DNA from: Pseudooceanicola batsensis HTCC2597
Lineage (GTDB): Bacteria > Pseudomonadota > Alphaproteobacteria > Rhodobacterales > Rhodobacteraceae
DNA length: 64,000 nucleotides
NCBI RefSeq assembly: GCF_000152725.1
Contig: NZ_CH724131.1
Location: 2,969,236 to 3,033,235, forward strand
Reading direction: 5' to 3'
The notes under the pieces: model-generated
What the model saw: only the letters and a program-made list of their open reading frames with translations
Database searches by the model: none
What the model was told of the DNA's origin: nothing
Position numbers and translations under genes: made by a program
Shown: positions 1 to 9,051 of the stretch, one piece after another
Position numbering within the stretch: the stretch's first letter is position 1
How the letters are laid out: every line of letters begins with the position of its first letter

Positions 1-71
1 GACCGGCCCGCCCCTTCGGACACGAACTCAAGCAAAAGCGCCCCGGAGCAACGGCGGCGGACGGAGAAGTC

Positions 72-1250
72 ATGGTCAAGCTCTACGGCAAGAACCTGAG
101 CAGGGCGGAAAGCGAGGCGCTCAGCGGATCGCTCGGTCACGCGGCGGGCGTGCGGCTGATGACGCTGGGCGACGGGCTGGAACGCGGCATCCGGATGCTG
201 GAATTCCGCACCGGCTCGGGCCTGCGCTTCACCGTACTGGTGGACCGCGCGATGGACATCGCGGATTGCGAACACAACGGGCGCGCCATCGGCTGGCATT
301 CGCCCGCCGGTTTCCGCCATCCCGGCCTGCACGATTATGAAGGCGAGGGGGGGCTGGGCTGGATGCGCAGCTTTTCGGGCCTGATGATCACCTGCGGACT
401 GGACCACATCCTCTTCATGCACGAGGCCGAGACGCCGGAATACGTCTACGGGCCCCGCCGGACGGCGAAACATTCCCTTCACGGGCGCGCCGGCACGATC
501 CCCGCCCGGCTCACCGGATACGGCGAGGCCTGGGACGGCGACCGCTGCACTCTCTGGGCCGAGGGTATCGTCACCCAGGGCACGGTCTTCGGCGAACATC
601 TCGAATTGCACCGCCGGATCGAGGTCGAGGTGGGCTCGGACGAGATCCGGCTGACCGACCGCGTGGTGAACCGCGGTTTCTACGAGACGCCGCACATGCT
701 CTGCTATCACGTCAACGTCGGCCACCCGGTGCTCGAAGAGGGCGCGCGATACCTCGCTCCGATCCGCGACGTGGTCTGGGCCGCGCACGAGGAAAGCTAT
801 GACAGGCAGGGTGTCGGATACCGCACGCTGCCCGCGCCGCAGCACGGCTTCCATGAACAGGTCTGGCAGCACGAGATGGGCGCCGACACCGAAGGCCGCG
901 TGCCTGTGGCGTTGGTGAACGACCGCCTGGGCCTGGGCTTCATGGTCACGACCCGCAAGGACCAGTTCCCCTGCATGTACGAATGGCAGAACCTCCAGGC
1001 GGGGCAATACGCGCTGGGGATCGAACCCTCGACCAACCACGTGACGGGCAACGGCGGCGCCCGCGATCGCGGAGAACTGATCCGGCTCGGCCATGGCGAG
1101 GACCGCCGCTACGACACCACCTTCACCATCCTGCCCGATGCCGGGGCCATCGCGGCGGCCGAAGAGGCGATCGCCGCCATCGCCGTCCAGCCGGACGAGG
1201 ACTATCCCGGCCCCTCGGGCAACTTCATGCCGATCGGAGGCCGCTCATGA
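72..1250 (+). CDS. DUF4432 family (aldose 1-epimerase-like) protein
   Basis: The 392-residue product looks like the DUF4432 family, a galactose-mutarotase-type beta-sandwich that binds sugars. The N-terminal stretch VLVDRAMDIADCEHNG and the later GLDHILF and EPSTNH segments fit that family, which is usually 300-400 residues long. No signal peptide is visible, so it should be cytoplasmic. GGAG sits seven bases before the ATG. It is the first complete gene of a seven-gene operon and overlaps the next gene by four bases (ATGA). The role is inferred: mutarotation or isomerisation of the sugar substrate of the operon. The frame is open to the left window edge, but I see no upstream gene in bases 1-71. 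Confidence 0.85.
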   Translation: MVKLYGKNLSRAESEALSGSLGHAAGVRLMTLGDGLERGIRMLEFRTGSGLRFTVLVDRAMDIADCEHNGRAIGWHSPAGFRHPGLHDYEGEGGLGWMRSFSGLMITCGLDHILFMHEAETPEYVYGPRRTAKHSLHGRAGTIPARLTGYGEAWDGDRCTLWAEGIVTQGTVFGEHLELHRRIEVEVGSDEIRLTDRVVNRGFYETPHMLCYHVNVGHPVLEEGARYLAPIRDVVWAAHEESYDRQGVGYRTLPAPQHGFHEQVWQHEMGADTEGRVPVALVNDRLGLGFMVTTRKDQFPCMYEWQNLQAGQYALGIEPSTNHVTGNGGARDRGELIRLGHGEDRRYDTTFTILPDAGAIAAAEEAIAAIAVQPDEDYPGPSGNFMPIGGRS

Positions 1251-2035
1251 ACCGCGAAACACCGATGCGGGCGAAGGTGGGGCAGGGGGCCCTGACCGGG
1301 CGCCGGGTGCTCTATACCGGAGCCTCGGGGGGCTTGGGACACCAGACCACGCTCGACATGCTGGCCGAGGGGGCCGAGATCTTCGCCATCGACCGCGATC
1401 ATTCCAAGAACGAAAGCCTGCTGGCCGACACGCCCGCCGAGGCCGCCGCGCGTCTGCATCTTCTCGAGATGGACCTGACCGATCAGCCCGCGCTGACCGA
1501 GAGGCTTGCCGAGATCACGGCCGAGAAACCGCTCGACGTGGTCATCAACAATGCCGCCATCTACCCGTCGAAACCCTTCGAGGATTTCACGATGGAGGAA
1601 CTGCGCCAGGTCCATGCGGTCAACGTGGAATCCGCGCTGATCTGCACCCGTGCCGCGCTGCCGGGGATGCGCGACCAGGCCTGGGGGCGGATCATCAACG
1701 TGACCTCGATCACCCTGACCGGAGGGTGGGAGAACCTCGCCCCCTACATCCAGTCCAAGGGCTCGCTGCTGGGGCTGACCCGCGCCTGGGCCCGCGAATT
1801 CGGCAAATGGGGGATCACCTGCAATGCCATCGCGCCCGGGGCCTTTCCCACGGATGCCGAGAAGATCCACCCCGACCCCGAGGGCTACCGGCAGTTCGTC
1901 CTCGATCACCAGGCGGTCAAACGGCGGGGCACGCCGCACGACATCGCCGCCGCCATCCTCTTCCTCGCCTCCGAGGGCGCGGGCTTCATCACCGGTCAGA
2001 ACCTCGCCGTCGACGGCGGCTGGAACATGACCTGA
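1247..2035 (+). CDS. SDR family NAD(P)-dependent oxidoreductase
   Basis: This is a classical short-chain dehydrogenase of 262 residues. The TGASGGLG cofactor loop lies near residues 24-31, with NNAA in the middle and a Ser plus Y-x3-K catalytic set (TSITL and PYIQSK). The C-terminal GQNLAVDGG is also typical. The ATG at 1247 overlaps the previous stop (ATGA), and a longer open frame reaching back to 983 is rejected because it covers the neighbouring gene. By context it probably oxidises a sugar or hydroxy-acid intermediate of the operon's pathway; the substrate cannot be read from the sequence. Confidence 0.93.
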   Translation: MNRETPMRAKVGQGALTGRRVLYTGASGGLGHQTTLDMLAEGAEIFAIDRDHSKNESLLADTPAEAAARLHLLEMDLTDQPALTERLAEITAEKPLDVVINNAAIYPSKPFEDFTMEELRQVHAVNVESALICTRAALPGMRDQAWGRIINVTSITLTGGWENLAPYIQSKGSLLGLTRAWAREFGKWGITCNAIAPGAFPTDAEKIHPDPEGYRQFVLDHQAVKRRGTPHDIAAAILFLASEGAGFITGQNLAVDGGWNMT

Positions 2036-2059
2036 CACCTCTAGACCTGGAACGTACAA

Positions 2060-3253
2060 ATGGGAATTCTCGACGGCTACACCGTTCTCGACTGTTCGAT
2101 CGCCATGGCCGGACCCTTCGCGGCTCAGCGCCTGGGCGACCTCGGCGCGGACGTCATAAAGGTCGAACCGATCACCGGCGAATGGCAGCGCCACGCGCCC
2201 GCCGGCGGCATCACCGGCAACAGGATCAACGTCTCCTTCCTTTCGCTCAACCGGAACAAGAGGTCCCTCGCCGTCGATCTGAAAAGCGAGGCGGGGCAGG
2301 CGGTCATCCGCAAGCTGGTGGAAAAGGCCGATGTCTTCATCCAGAACTACCGCGCCGGGGTCGCCGGCCGGCTCGGCGTCGATTACGACACGCTCTCGGC
2401 GATCAATCCCGGCCTCGTCTACGTCTCGATGACCGGATACGGCGAGGACGGTCCCCATGCGCAGCGCCCCGGTCAGGACCTGCTGTTGCAGGCCATGTCG
2501 GGTGCCATGATGTCCACCGGCCGCCAGGACGAGCCGCCGCAGGCCGCCGGGCAGTACCTCGTCGATGCGGTCACGGCCTACACCGCCTTCGAGGGCGCGC
2601 TCGCCGCGCTGCTGCATCGCGAGCGCACCGGCGAGGGGCAGAAGGTCGAGGTCAACATGCTGGACGCGATCACCACGCTCCAGATGCAGGAGCTGTCGGT
2701 CTTCACCGTGGGGGGCAAGCCGCAGGAGCGGTCGGCCGAGCCGCACGCCCATGTCTACATCCGCGCGCCCTACGGCACCTTCGCCACCACGGACGGCTAT
2801 ATCGCGCTGGCCATGCCGAATTTTCCCGGCCTGGCCCGGGCGCTCGACGCCCCCGCGCTGGCGGACCTGGATGAGACACGGGGCGGCTGGGACGACCGCG
2901 ACGCCACCTTTGCCGCCGTCCGCGAGGCCATCGCGCGGTTCTCGACCCGGGACTGCCTCGCCCGGCTCGAGGCCGAGGGCATCTGGGCGGGGCCGGTCTA
3001 CGGCTACGCCGATCTCGTCGCCGACCCGCAGATCGCCCACAACGGTACCTTCATCGAGTACGACCACCCGACCGAGGGCCGCGTGAAGACCCCCGGTTTT
3101 CCCATCCGCTTCTCCCGCAGCCCCGCAGAGCTGCGCCGGGGGGCGCCGCTGACCGGCGAACATACCGACGAAGTGTTGCGCGCCGCCGGGTTCTCCGACG
3201 CGGACATCGCCGAGATGGAAAGCGCCGGCGCCATCGCGCGGGGGCCGGCATGA
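2060..3253 (+). CDS. CaiB/BaiF-type (class III) CoA-transferase
   Basis: The 397-residue product belongs to the family III CoA-transferases, which move CoA between carboxylic acids. The N-terminal GPFAAQRLGDLGADVIKVE signature is clear, and Asp169 (in YLVDAV) is placed where the formyl-CoA transferase nucleophile lies. RLGVDYDTL and the C-terminal GFPIRFSRSP fit the fold. It starts 24 bases after the SDR gene and overlaps the next gene by four bases (ATGA). It probably activates a carboxylate intermediate for the enoyl-CoA hydratase encoded two genes downstream; that is inference from the operon. Confidence 0.92.
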   Translation: MGILDGYTVLDCSIAMAGPFAAQRLGDLGADVIKVEPITGEWQRHAPAGGITGNRINVSFLSLNRNKRSLAVDLKSEAGQAVIRKLVEKADVFIQNYRAGVAGRLGVDYDTLSAINPGLVYVSMTGYGEDGPHAQRPGQDLLLQAMSGAMMSTGRQDEPPQAAGQYLVDAVTAYTAFEGALAALLHRERTGEGQKVEVNMLDAITTLQMQELSVFTVGGKPQERSAEPHAHVYIRAPYGTFATTDGYIALAMPNFPGLARALDAPALADLDETRGGWDDRDATFAAVREAIARFSTRDCLARLEAEGIWAGPVYGYADLVADPQIAHNGTFIEYDHPTEGRVKTPGFPIRFSRSPAELRRGAPLTGEHTDEVLRAAGFSDADIAEMESAGAIARGPA

Positions 3254-4347
3254 GCTGGCGCGGCCTGACCTGGGATCATCCGCGCGGCTACAATGCGCTG
3301 GCGGCGGCGGACGGCCCCGTGCACTGGGAGGTCCAGCCGCTGGAAGGGTTCGAGTCGGCACCCATCGCAGAGCTCTGTGCCGAGTACGACCTCGTCGTGC
3401 TGGACCACCCGCACCTGGGCGAGGCGCTGGCCCGTGACTGCCTCGCGCCGCTCGATGAGGTCTTTGCCGCAGCCGACCTCGACCGCATCGCCCGCGCCGC
3501 CATCGGCCCCGCCTATGCCAGCTACGCGATGGCGGGCCGCCAATGGGCCCTGCCGCTCGACGCCGCGACCCAGGTCATGGCCCTGCGCCCTGACCTCGCC
3601 GGGCCACCCCCCGCCACCTGGGAGGACGTGGACCGCCTCTCGCAGCGGGGCGGCGTCGCCCTGTCGCTGGCCGGGCCCCACGCCGCGCTGTCGTTCCTGT
3701 CGGTCTGTGCCGCGCTCGACCCCGCTCTCGATCTGCGCGACGGCGGCTGGCCTGAGGACGATACCGCCCGCCGCGCCTACGAGATCCTCGCCCCCCTCGC
3801 GGCGCGCACCCCGGCTTCGACGAAGACGCTCAATCCCATCGGCCTGCTCGACCTCATGGGCCGGACGGACGAGCTCTGCCTGATCCCGCTGGTCTACGGC
3901 TATGTGAATTACACCCGGGCCCCGCGCCCCGTCGCCTTCCACGACGCGCCCCGCGCGGGCGGGCGGCCCGGCTCGATCCTCGGCGGGACGGGCATCTGCA
4001 TCTCGCGCCGGGCAAGGGTGGACGACGCCCTCCGCGCCCACCTTATGTGGCTCATGGCCGACGAGACGCAGCGCGGCTTCATCCCCGATCACGACGGCCA
4101 GCCGGGCCTGCGGTCGGCCTGGGCCGACCCGGCCGTCAACGCGGCCTGGGGCAATTTCTACGCCGACACGGCCGCCACGCTCGAGGCCGCCGCGATCCGA
4201 CCCCGGCACGACGGCTACATCGCCTTCCAGACCCGCGCCTCGGCCTACCTGCGCGAGGCTTTCGAGGCCCGGACCCCGGCCCCTGACGCCATCCGCGGCC
4301 TCCGCGCGATGTTCGAGGCCAGCCAACCCGAAAGGACCACCGCATGA
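3250..4347 (+). CDS. solute-binding-protein fold without signal peptide
   Basis: The 365-residue product resembles family 1 extracellular sugar-binding proteins of ABC transporters: an ordered opening (TWDHPRGY), aromatic-rich segments, and a late block with ETQRGFIPDHDGQPG. Unlike those proteins it has no signal peptide or lipobox; the chain begins directly with MSWRGLTWDHP, and the start is fixed by the ATGA overlap with the CoA-transferase gene. No permease or ATPase gene is nearby in the window. It is also coupled to the next gene by an ATGA overlap. It may be a cytoplasmic ligand sensor, chaperone or enzyme built on the binding-protein fold; the function is not known to me. Confidence 0.75.
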   Translation: MSWRGLTWDHPRGYNALAAADGPVHWEVQPLEGFESAPIAELCAEYDLVVLDHPHLGEALARDCLAPLDEVFAAADLDRIARAAIGPAYASYAMAGRQWALPLDAATQVMALRPDLAGPPPATWEDVDRLSQRGGVALSLAGPHAALSFLSVCAALDPALDLRDGGWPEDDTARRAYEILAPLAARTPASTKTLNPIGLLDLMGRTDELCLIPLVYGYVNYTRAPRPVAFHDAPRAGGRPGSILGGTGICISRRARVDDALRAHLMWLMADETQRGFIPDHDGQPGLRSAWADPAVNAAWGNFYADTAATLEAAAIRPRHDGYIAFQTRASAYLREAFEARTPAPDAIRGLRAMFEASQPERTTA

Positions 4348-5111
4348 GCGCCCCGCTCACCCTGGAGATCGAGAACCGGATCGCCACGATCACCTTCGCC
4401 CGGCCGGACAAGCTGAATGCCATGACGCCGGAGATGGCCGGTCTCATGTGGGACGCCGTCCGGCAGATCAACGCCGAGGACGAGGCCCGCGCCGTGATCC
4501 TGACCGGCACCGGCAAGGCATTCTGCGCCGGCTCCGACATATCGGACCTCGACCGCTACGCCACGCCGTGGGATTTCCGCAACCGTCCGGAATACTGCGA
4601 CGCGCTGCGGGCCCTGCAAAAGCCCTCCATCGCGGCGATCAACGGCTACGCCATGGGCGGCGGGCTGGAGATGGCGCTCTCCTGCGACATCCGCATCGCC
4701 GCCGATACCGCGAAGCTCGCCGCGCCCGAGATCAAGCTGGGCTGGATCGGCGGCGGCGGGATGACCGCGCTGCTGGCCCATTCGATCGGCCCCTCGAACG
4801 CCGCGATGATGGTGATGACCGGCGATCCCGTCCCGGCCGAGAGGGCGCTGCACTGGGGGCTGGTCTCCGAGATCACCGCCCCCGAGGCCCTCATGTCCCG
4901 CGCGACCGAGATCGCCGCGACCATTGCCGGCCGCGCGCCGATCGCCGCGGAAACCGCCCGCCTGAACCTGCAGGCCGCGTACAACATGCCGCTGGAACAG
5001 GCGGTCGCCTACGAGCGCGATCTGCAGGCGATCTGTTTTGCGACCGCGGACGCCGCCGAGGGCCGGGCCGCCTTCGCCGAAAAGCGCGCCCCCGATTTCA
5101 AACGCCGCTGA
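4344..5111 (+). CDS. enoyl-CoA hydratase/isomerase family protein
   Basis: This 255-residue crotonase-fold protein has the expected length. The oxyanion-hole segments are visible as FCAGSDIS near residues 57-64 and YAMGGGLEMALSCD near residues 97-110; the Glu of GLEMA occupies a catalytic position used in hydratases. It would hydrate or isomerise an acyl-CoA made by the CoA-transferase of the same operon. It overlaps the gene before it by four bases and is followed ten bases later by the FAH-family gene. The substrate is not determinable from the sequence. Confidence 0.93.
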   Translation: MSAPLTLEIENRIATITFARPDKLNAMTPEMAGLMWDAVRQINAEDEARAVILTGTGKAFCAGSDISDLDRYATPWDFRNRPEYCDALRALQKPSIAAINGYAMGGGLEMALSCDIRIAADTAKLAAPEIKLGWIGGGGMTALLAHSIGPSNAAMMVMTGDPVPAERALHWGLVSEITAPEALMSRATEIAATIAGRAPIAAETARLNLQAAYNMPLEQAVAYERDLQAICFATADAAEGRAAFAEKRAPDFKRR

Positions 5112-5121
5112 GGAACCGAAA

Positions 5122-6282
5122 ATGACCATCATCGACGCCCCCGACGGCCTCTGGCTCGGCCGCTGCTGGCGCCCGGACGTGCAGGGCCCCGCTGTGGTGA
5201 CCCTGCGCGACGGGCAGCTCATCGACATCTCCGCGCCCCGGGCACCGACGGTCAGCCACGTGCTCGACCTGGACGATCCGGCCGCACATGTCCGCACCGC
5301 GCCCGGCACGGCGCTCGGCCCGCTCGACGAGATCGCGGCGGTCGCGCCCGCCGCCGACCGCCTGCACCTTCTGGCGCCCTGCGACCTGCAGGCGGTGAAG
5401 GCCTGCGGCGTCACCTTCGCCCGCTCCATGGTCGAGCGGGTGATCGAGGAGAAGGCCGCCGGCGACCCCGCCCGGGCCGAGGCCATCCGCGCCCGCGTCG
5501 GGCAGGCCATCGGCGACAGCCTGCGCAACCTTCGCGCCGGTTCGCCCGAGGCGGCCGAGGTCAAGCGCGCGCTCCAGGCCGAGGGGCTCTGGTCGCAGTA
5601 TCTCGAGGTGGGGATCGGCCCCGATGCGGAGGTCTTCACCAAATGCCCGCCGATGGCCTCGGTCGGGCCCGGCGCCGAGGTCGGCCTCCACCCCGTCTCG
5701 CGCTGGAACAACCCCGAACCCGAGATCGTGCTGGCCGTCTCCTCCTCGGGGCGCATCCTCGGCGCCACGCTCGGCAACGACGTGAACCTGCGCGACGTCG
5801 AGGGGCGGTCCGCCCTTCTGCTCGGCAAGGCCAAGGACAACAACGCCTCCTGCGCCATCGGGCCGATGATCAGGCTTTTCGACGGGGGCTGGACGCTGGA
5901 CGATCTGCGCCGCGCCGAGCTGACCCTGACAGTCGAGGGCGCGGACGGCTATGGCCTCACCGGTCATTCCACCATGTCCGAGATCTCGCGCGATCCCGAG
6001 GATCTCGTGGCCCAGACCATCGGGCGGCATCACCAGTACCCGGACGGGATCGTGCTGTTCCTGGGCACGCTCTTCGCCCCGACCGAGGACCGCGACGTGC
6101 CCGGAGAAGGGTTCACGCACAAGACCGGCGACGTCGTGACCATCGCGGCGCCTGGTCTAGGGCGCCTGACGAACACCGTGCGACTGTCGACCGAAGCGCC
6201 GGAATGGACCTTCGGCACCCGCGCGCTGATGGAGAACCTGGCCCGGCGCGGGTTGTGTCCCGGCGCCGCCCGCAGCGCCTGA
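5122..6282 (+). CDS. fumarylacetoacetate hydrolase (FAH) family protein
   Basis: The 386-residue protein has a C-terminal FAH domain. Metal-binding acids can be seen in NPEPEIVLAV and in GNDVNLRDVE. The length and the extra N-terminal domain resemble the 2-keto-3-deoxy-sugar-acid dehydratases of oxidative pentose pathways (XylX/KdxD type, about 390 residues) rather than short FAH hydrolases. The next gene encodes an ALDH like 2-oxoglutarate semialdehyde dehydrogenase, the step that follows such a dehydratase, which supports that reading. I chose the ATG at 5122, ten bases after the previous stop; an upstream in-frame ATG at 5038 lies within the hydratase gene. The exact substrate is inference. 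Confidence 0.88.
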   Translation: MTIIDAPDGLWLGRCWRPDVQGPAVVTLRDGQLIDISAPRAPTVSHVLDLDDPAAHVRTAPGTALGPLDEIAAVAPAADRLHLLAPCDLQAVKACGVTFARSMVERVIEEKAAGDPARAEAIRARVGQAIGDSLRNLRAGSPEAAEVKRALQAEGLWSQYLEVGIGPDAEVFTKCPPMASVGPGAEVGLHPVSRWNNPEPEIVLAVSSSGRILGATLGNDVNLRDVEGRSALLLGKAKDNNASCAIGPMIRLFDGGWTLDDLRRAELTLTVEGADGYGLTGHSTMSEISRDPEDLVAQTIGRHHQYPDGIVLFLGTLFAPTEDRDVPGEGFTHKTGDVVTIAAPGLGRLTNTVRLSTEAPEWTFGTRALMENLARRGLCPGAARSA

Positions 6283-6350
6283 CGATTTCTATCCCACCCC
6301 TGAACCGGCACCTTCCGTGCCGGCCCGACCTACATGAAAGGATCAGACAG

Positions 6351-7880
6351 ATGGACGGCACTTCCGCCGATTTCGCCCCCCATGGCAAGCACCTGATCGC
6401 CGGTGACTGGATCGGCGGAGAAAGGACCTTCACCTCCGATCCCGCTCATGGTCAGGCGCATGCCTACGCCGTCGGAACCCCGGACCTCGTGGATCGCGCC
6501 TGCCGGTCCGCCGAAGAGGCCTTTGCGACCTACGGCTGGACCGGCCGCGAGGCGCGGGCCGTCTTCCTCGAGACGATCGCCGACGAGATCGAGGCGCGCG
6601 GGCCGCAGATCACGGCCATCGGAACCTCGGAGACCGGCCTGCCGGAGGCCCGGCTGGAGGGAGAACGGGGACGCACGACCGGCCAGCTCCGGCTATTTGC
6701 AGAGCACATCCGCCAGGGCGATTATCTCGACCGCCGGCACGATGCGGCGCTGCCCGACCGTCAGCCGTTGCCGCGGCCGGAACTGCGGATGATGCAGCGG
6801 CCCATCGGCCCGGTGGCGGTCTTCGGCGCCTCGAACTTCCCGCTGGCCTTTTCCACCGCCGGAGGCGACACCGCCGCGGCGCTCGCGGCGGGCTGCCCCG
6901 TCGTGGTCAAGGGGCACTCTGCCCATCCCGGCACCGGCGAGATCGTGGCCGAGGCGATCCATGCCGCGATCGGCAAATGCAAAATGCCCGCCGGTGTCTT
7001 TTCGCTGATCCAGGGCGGAAAACGCGATGTGGGTCAGGCACTTGTCCAGCATCCGCTGATCCGCGCCGTCGGCTTCACCGGCTCGCTCGGCGGGGGGCGC
7101 GCGCTGTTCGACCTCTGCGCGCAACGCCCCGAACCGATCCCCTTCTTCGGAGAGCTCGGGTCCGTCAACCCGATGTTCATCCTTCCCGGGGCATGTTCGG
7201 CGCGCGGGGCCGAGATCGGCACCGGCTGGGCCGCGTCGCTCACAATGGGCGCGGGCCAGTTCTGCACCAATCCGGGGATCGCCGTGGTCGGAAAGGGGGC
7301 TGACGGCGATGCCTTTGTCGAGGCTGCCTCGGCGGCGCTGCGGGAGACGGCGCCCCAGACCATGCTGACCGATGGCATCGCGACAGCCTATCGCGACGGC
7401 AAGTCCCGGTTCGAGGGGCGGAACGCGGTCGAACCCGTGCTGACCACCGATCAGGAGGGGCGAAGCGCCGCGCCGAACCTCTTCCAGACCGATGCGGAAA
7501 CCTACCTGCAGGATCACGCCCTGGGCGAAGAGGTCTTCGGCCCCCTCGGCCTCGTGGTCCGGGTCTCGGGGGAGGAAGAGATGGCCAGCCTCGCCCGCGG
7601 ATTCGAGGGGCAGCTGACCGCGACCCTGCACATGGACGAGGGCGACACGAAGCTTGCCCGCGCCCTTCTGCCGATCCTCGAGCGCAAGGCGGGCCGGCTT
7701 CTGGTCAACGGCTTTCCCACCGGGGTCGAAGTTGCGGACAGCATGGTTCACGGCGGGCCCTATCCCGCCTCGACCAACTTCGGCGCCACCTCGGTCGGCA
7801 CGCTGTCGATCCGCCGTTTCCTGCGCCCGGTCTGCTATCAGGACGTGCCTGCAACCATCCTTCCCGAGGATCTCGTCTGA
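6351..7880 (+). CDS. aldehyde dehydrogenase (NADP+), 2-oxoglutarate semialdehyde dehydrogenase-like
   Basis: The 509-residue product is an ALDH of the NADP-dependent KGSADH-like branch. The active-site Cys is in GAGQFCTNPG, the general-base Glu in FFGELGSVNP, and the cofactor region includes FGASNFPLAFS and GFTGSLGGG. It begins MDGTSADF at 6351 behind AAAGGA; the much longer open frame upstream overlaps the FAH gene and is a shadow. It is the last gene of the operon, 68 bases after the FAH gene. It probably oxidises the semialdehyde to 2-oxoglutarate, feeding the TCA cycle; other short-chain aldehydes are possible. Confidence 0.92.
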   Translation: MDGTSADFAPHGKHLIAGDWIGGERTFTSDPAHGQAHAYAVGTPDLVDRACRSAEEAFATYGWTGREARAVFLETIADEIEARGPQITAIGTSETGLPEARLEGERGRTTGQLRLFAEHIRQGDYLDRRHDAALPDRQPLPRPELRMMQRPIGPVAVFGASNFPLAFSTAGGDTAAALAAGCPVVVKGHSAHPGTGEIVAEAIHAAIGKCKMPAGVFSLIQGGKRDVGQALVQHPLIRAVGFTGSLGGGRALFDLCAQRPEPIPFFGELGSVNPMFILPGACSARGAEIGTGWAASLTMGAGQFCTNPGIAVVGKGADGDAFVEAASAALRETAPQTMLTDGIATAYRDGKSRFEGRNAVEPVLTTDQEGRSAAPNLFQTDAETYLQDHALGEEVFGPLGLVVRVSGEEEMASLARGFEGQLTATLHMDEGDTKLARALLPILERKAGRLLVNGFPTGVEVADSMVHGGPYPASTNFGATSVGTLSIRRFLRPVCYQDVPATILPEDLV

Positions 7881-7915
7881 GCGCGCGCCGGCCCCGGGCC
7901 GGCGCTGACAACAGA

Positions 7916-8629
7916 TCAGACGACGCGGATCACGTCCTTGCCGACCGAAAGCATGTATCCGCGTCGCGCGATGTTCCGCACCAGCAGCTCGCTGACCAGC
8001 TGGTTGCCCAGCGTATCGCGCAGCCGCTTGATCCGGGTCGCCCCCGCGGCCTCGTCGCAATCCTCGGCCCGGCGGCCCGATATCATCGCCTCGATCTGCG
8101 CGCCGGTCAGCATCTCGTCGTCCAGCCGCGCCTCGGCCAGGATCGACAGCGTCTCCATCGCCGCGTCGGTCAGCTTGAAGCCGTGGTTGTTCAGATAGAC
8201 CGTCTTTTCCTCGCGGCTGATGAGGAGCGAGTTCACCTCGATCCCCGCGCGCTCGATCTCGGCCATGCGGCGGTTGAGCGTCACCAGAATCACCAGGAAC
8301 ACCAGCGCCGCGATCAGCAGCGCCGTGGCGAAGACCAGCAGGACGAAGATCACGATCCGGTAGCCGGCCAGCGTCTCGGCGAAGGCGGTGCCGGACTGCG
8401 CGAGGATCTCGAGCAGCCTGATCTCGGCATCGCCGGTCAGCGTGTCGTTCTCGACGAAGATGCGCTCGACCCGGTCGTTGAAGACGCCCGCATCGGGCAG
8501 GGTCAGGAACAGCACCAGCCCGCCGATCACCAGCGCGGCCACGATGGCGGCCACGCCGATCACGACGACCCGCGTCCCGACGCGCCGGGCGTCGGCGGCG
8601 AAGCCGGTGGACTCGGTCACGGGCGTCAC
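7916..8629 (-). CDS. membrane-anchored winged-helix (OmpR-type) transcriptional regulator
   Basis: The 237-residue protein has two hydrophobic helices, roughly residues 22-45 and 91-118, separated by a short presumably periplasmic loop. A cytoplasmic C-terminal domain follows (about 135-237). The latter ends in TRIKRLRDTLG and ARRGYMLS, the typical third-helix and wing pattern of OmpR/PhoB-type DNA-binding domains. There is no receiver domain. The arrangement is like ToxR/CadC but with membrane helices at the N-terminus. It starts with GTG, four bases after the stop of the small secreted gene 8634-8867, so the two form an operon. Targets are unknown. Confidence 0.8.
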   Translation of the reverse strand: MTPVTESTGFAADARRVGTRVVVIGVAAIVAALVIGGLVLFLTLPDAGVFNDRVERIFVENDTLTGDAEIRLLEILAQSGTAFAETLAGYRIVIFVLLVFATALLIAALVFLVILVTLNRRMAEIERAGIEVNSLLISREEKTVYLNNHGFKLTDAAMETLSILAEARLDDEMLTGAQIEAMISGRRAEDCDEAAGATRIKRLRDTLGNQLVSELLVRNIARRGYMLSVGKDVIRVV

Positions 8630-8633
8630 GGCC

Positions 8634-8867
8634 TCATCCCGTCACCGACAGGACCTTGAGCAGGGTCCAGCCGCGCTGCGCGAGCACCGCGCGCGCCTCG
8701 GCCTCGGCCGCCGCGCGGTCGCAGGACGCAACTTCGAGCGTGCCGACCGTCAGGCGCAGGGGATCGTCCTGCTTGGCCTTGTATTCCACCGTGCAGGCCG
8801 CCCCGGCCAGCCCCGGCAGAGCGATGAGCGCGAGGGCCGCGCAGAGAATGAGCGTGTTCCGTGTCAT
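8634..8867 (-). CDS. small secreted hypothetical protein
   Basis: The 77-residue product begins MTRNTLIL and has a clear Sec signal peptide ending in GLAGA. The mature part is about 55 residues with two Cys (in ACTVEY and VASCDR), which could form one periplasmic disulfide. An in-frame extension back to 8990 lacks any signal-peptide logic and is rejected. It lies four bases before the membrane-anchored regulator in the same transcript, so it may be its periplasmic ligand or stabiliser, as ToxS is for ToxR; that is inference. I do not recognise the family. Confidence 0.7.
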   Translation of the reverse strand: MTRNTLILCAALALIALPGLAGAACTVEYKAKQDDPLRLTVGTLEVASCDRAAAEAEARAVLAQRGWTLLKVLSVTG

Positions 8868-9051
8868 GCCGGCGACTTTGCCCCCGGGGCCGGTGTCATT
8901 CAATAACCAAAGGGGTTTCGCACACATGATATCCGATAACCGCGGCCCGTTATTGCCCGATTCCGCCGCCCCGCCCCAGCCTGATCCCACCTCGTCGCGG
9001 TCCCTGCCGGATCGCGTTCAACCCGGGACCAGCCCAAGGAAGGAGCCCCCC

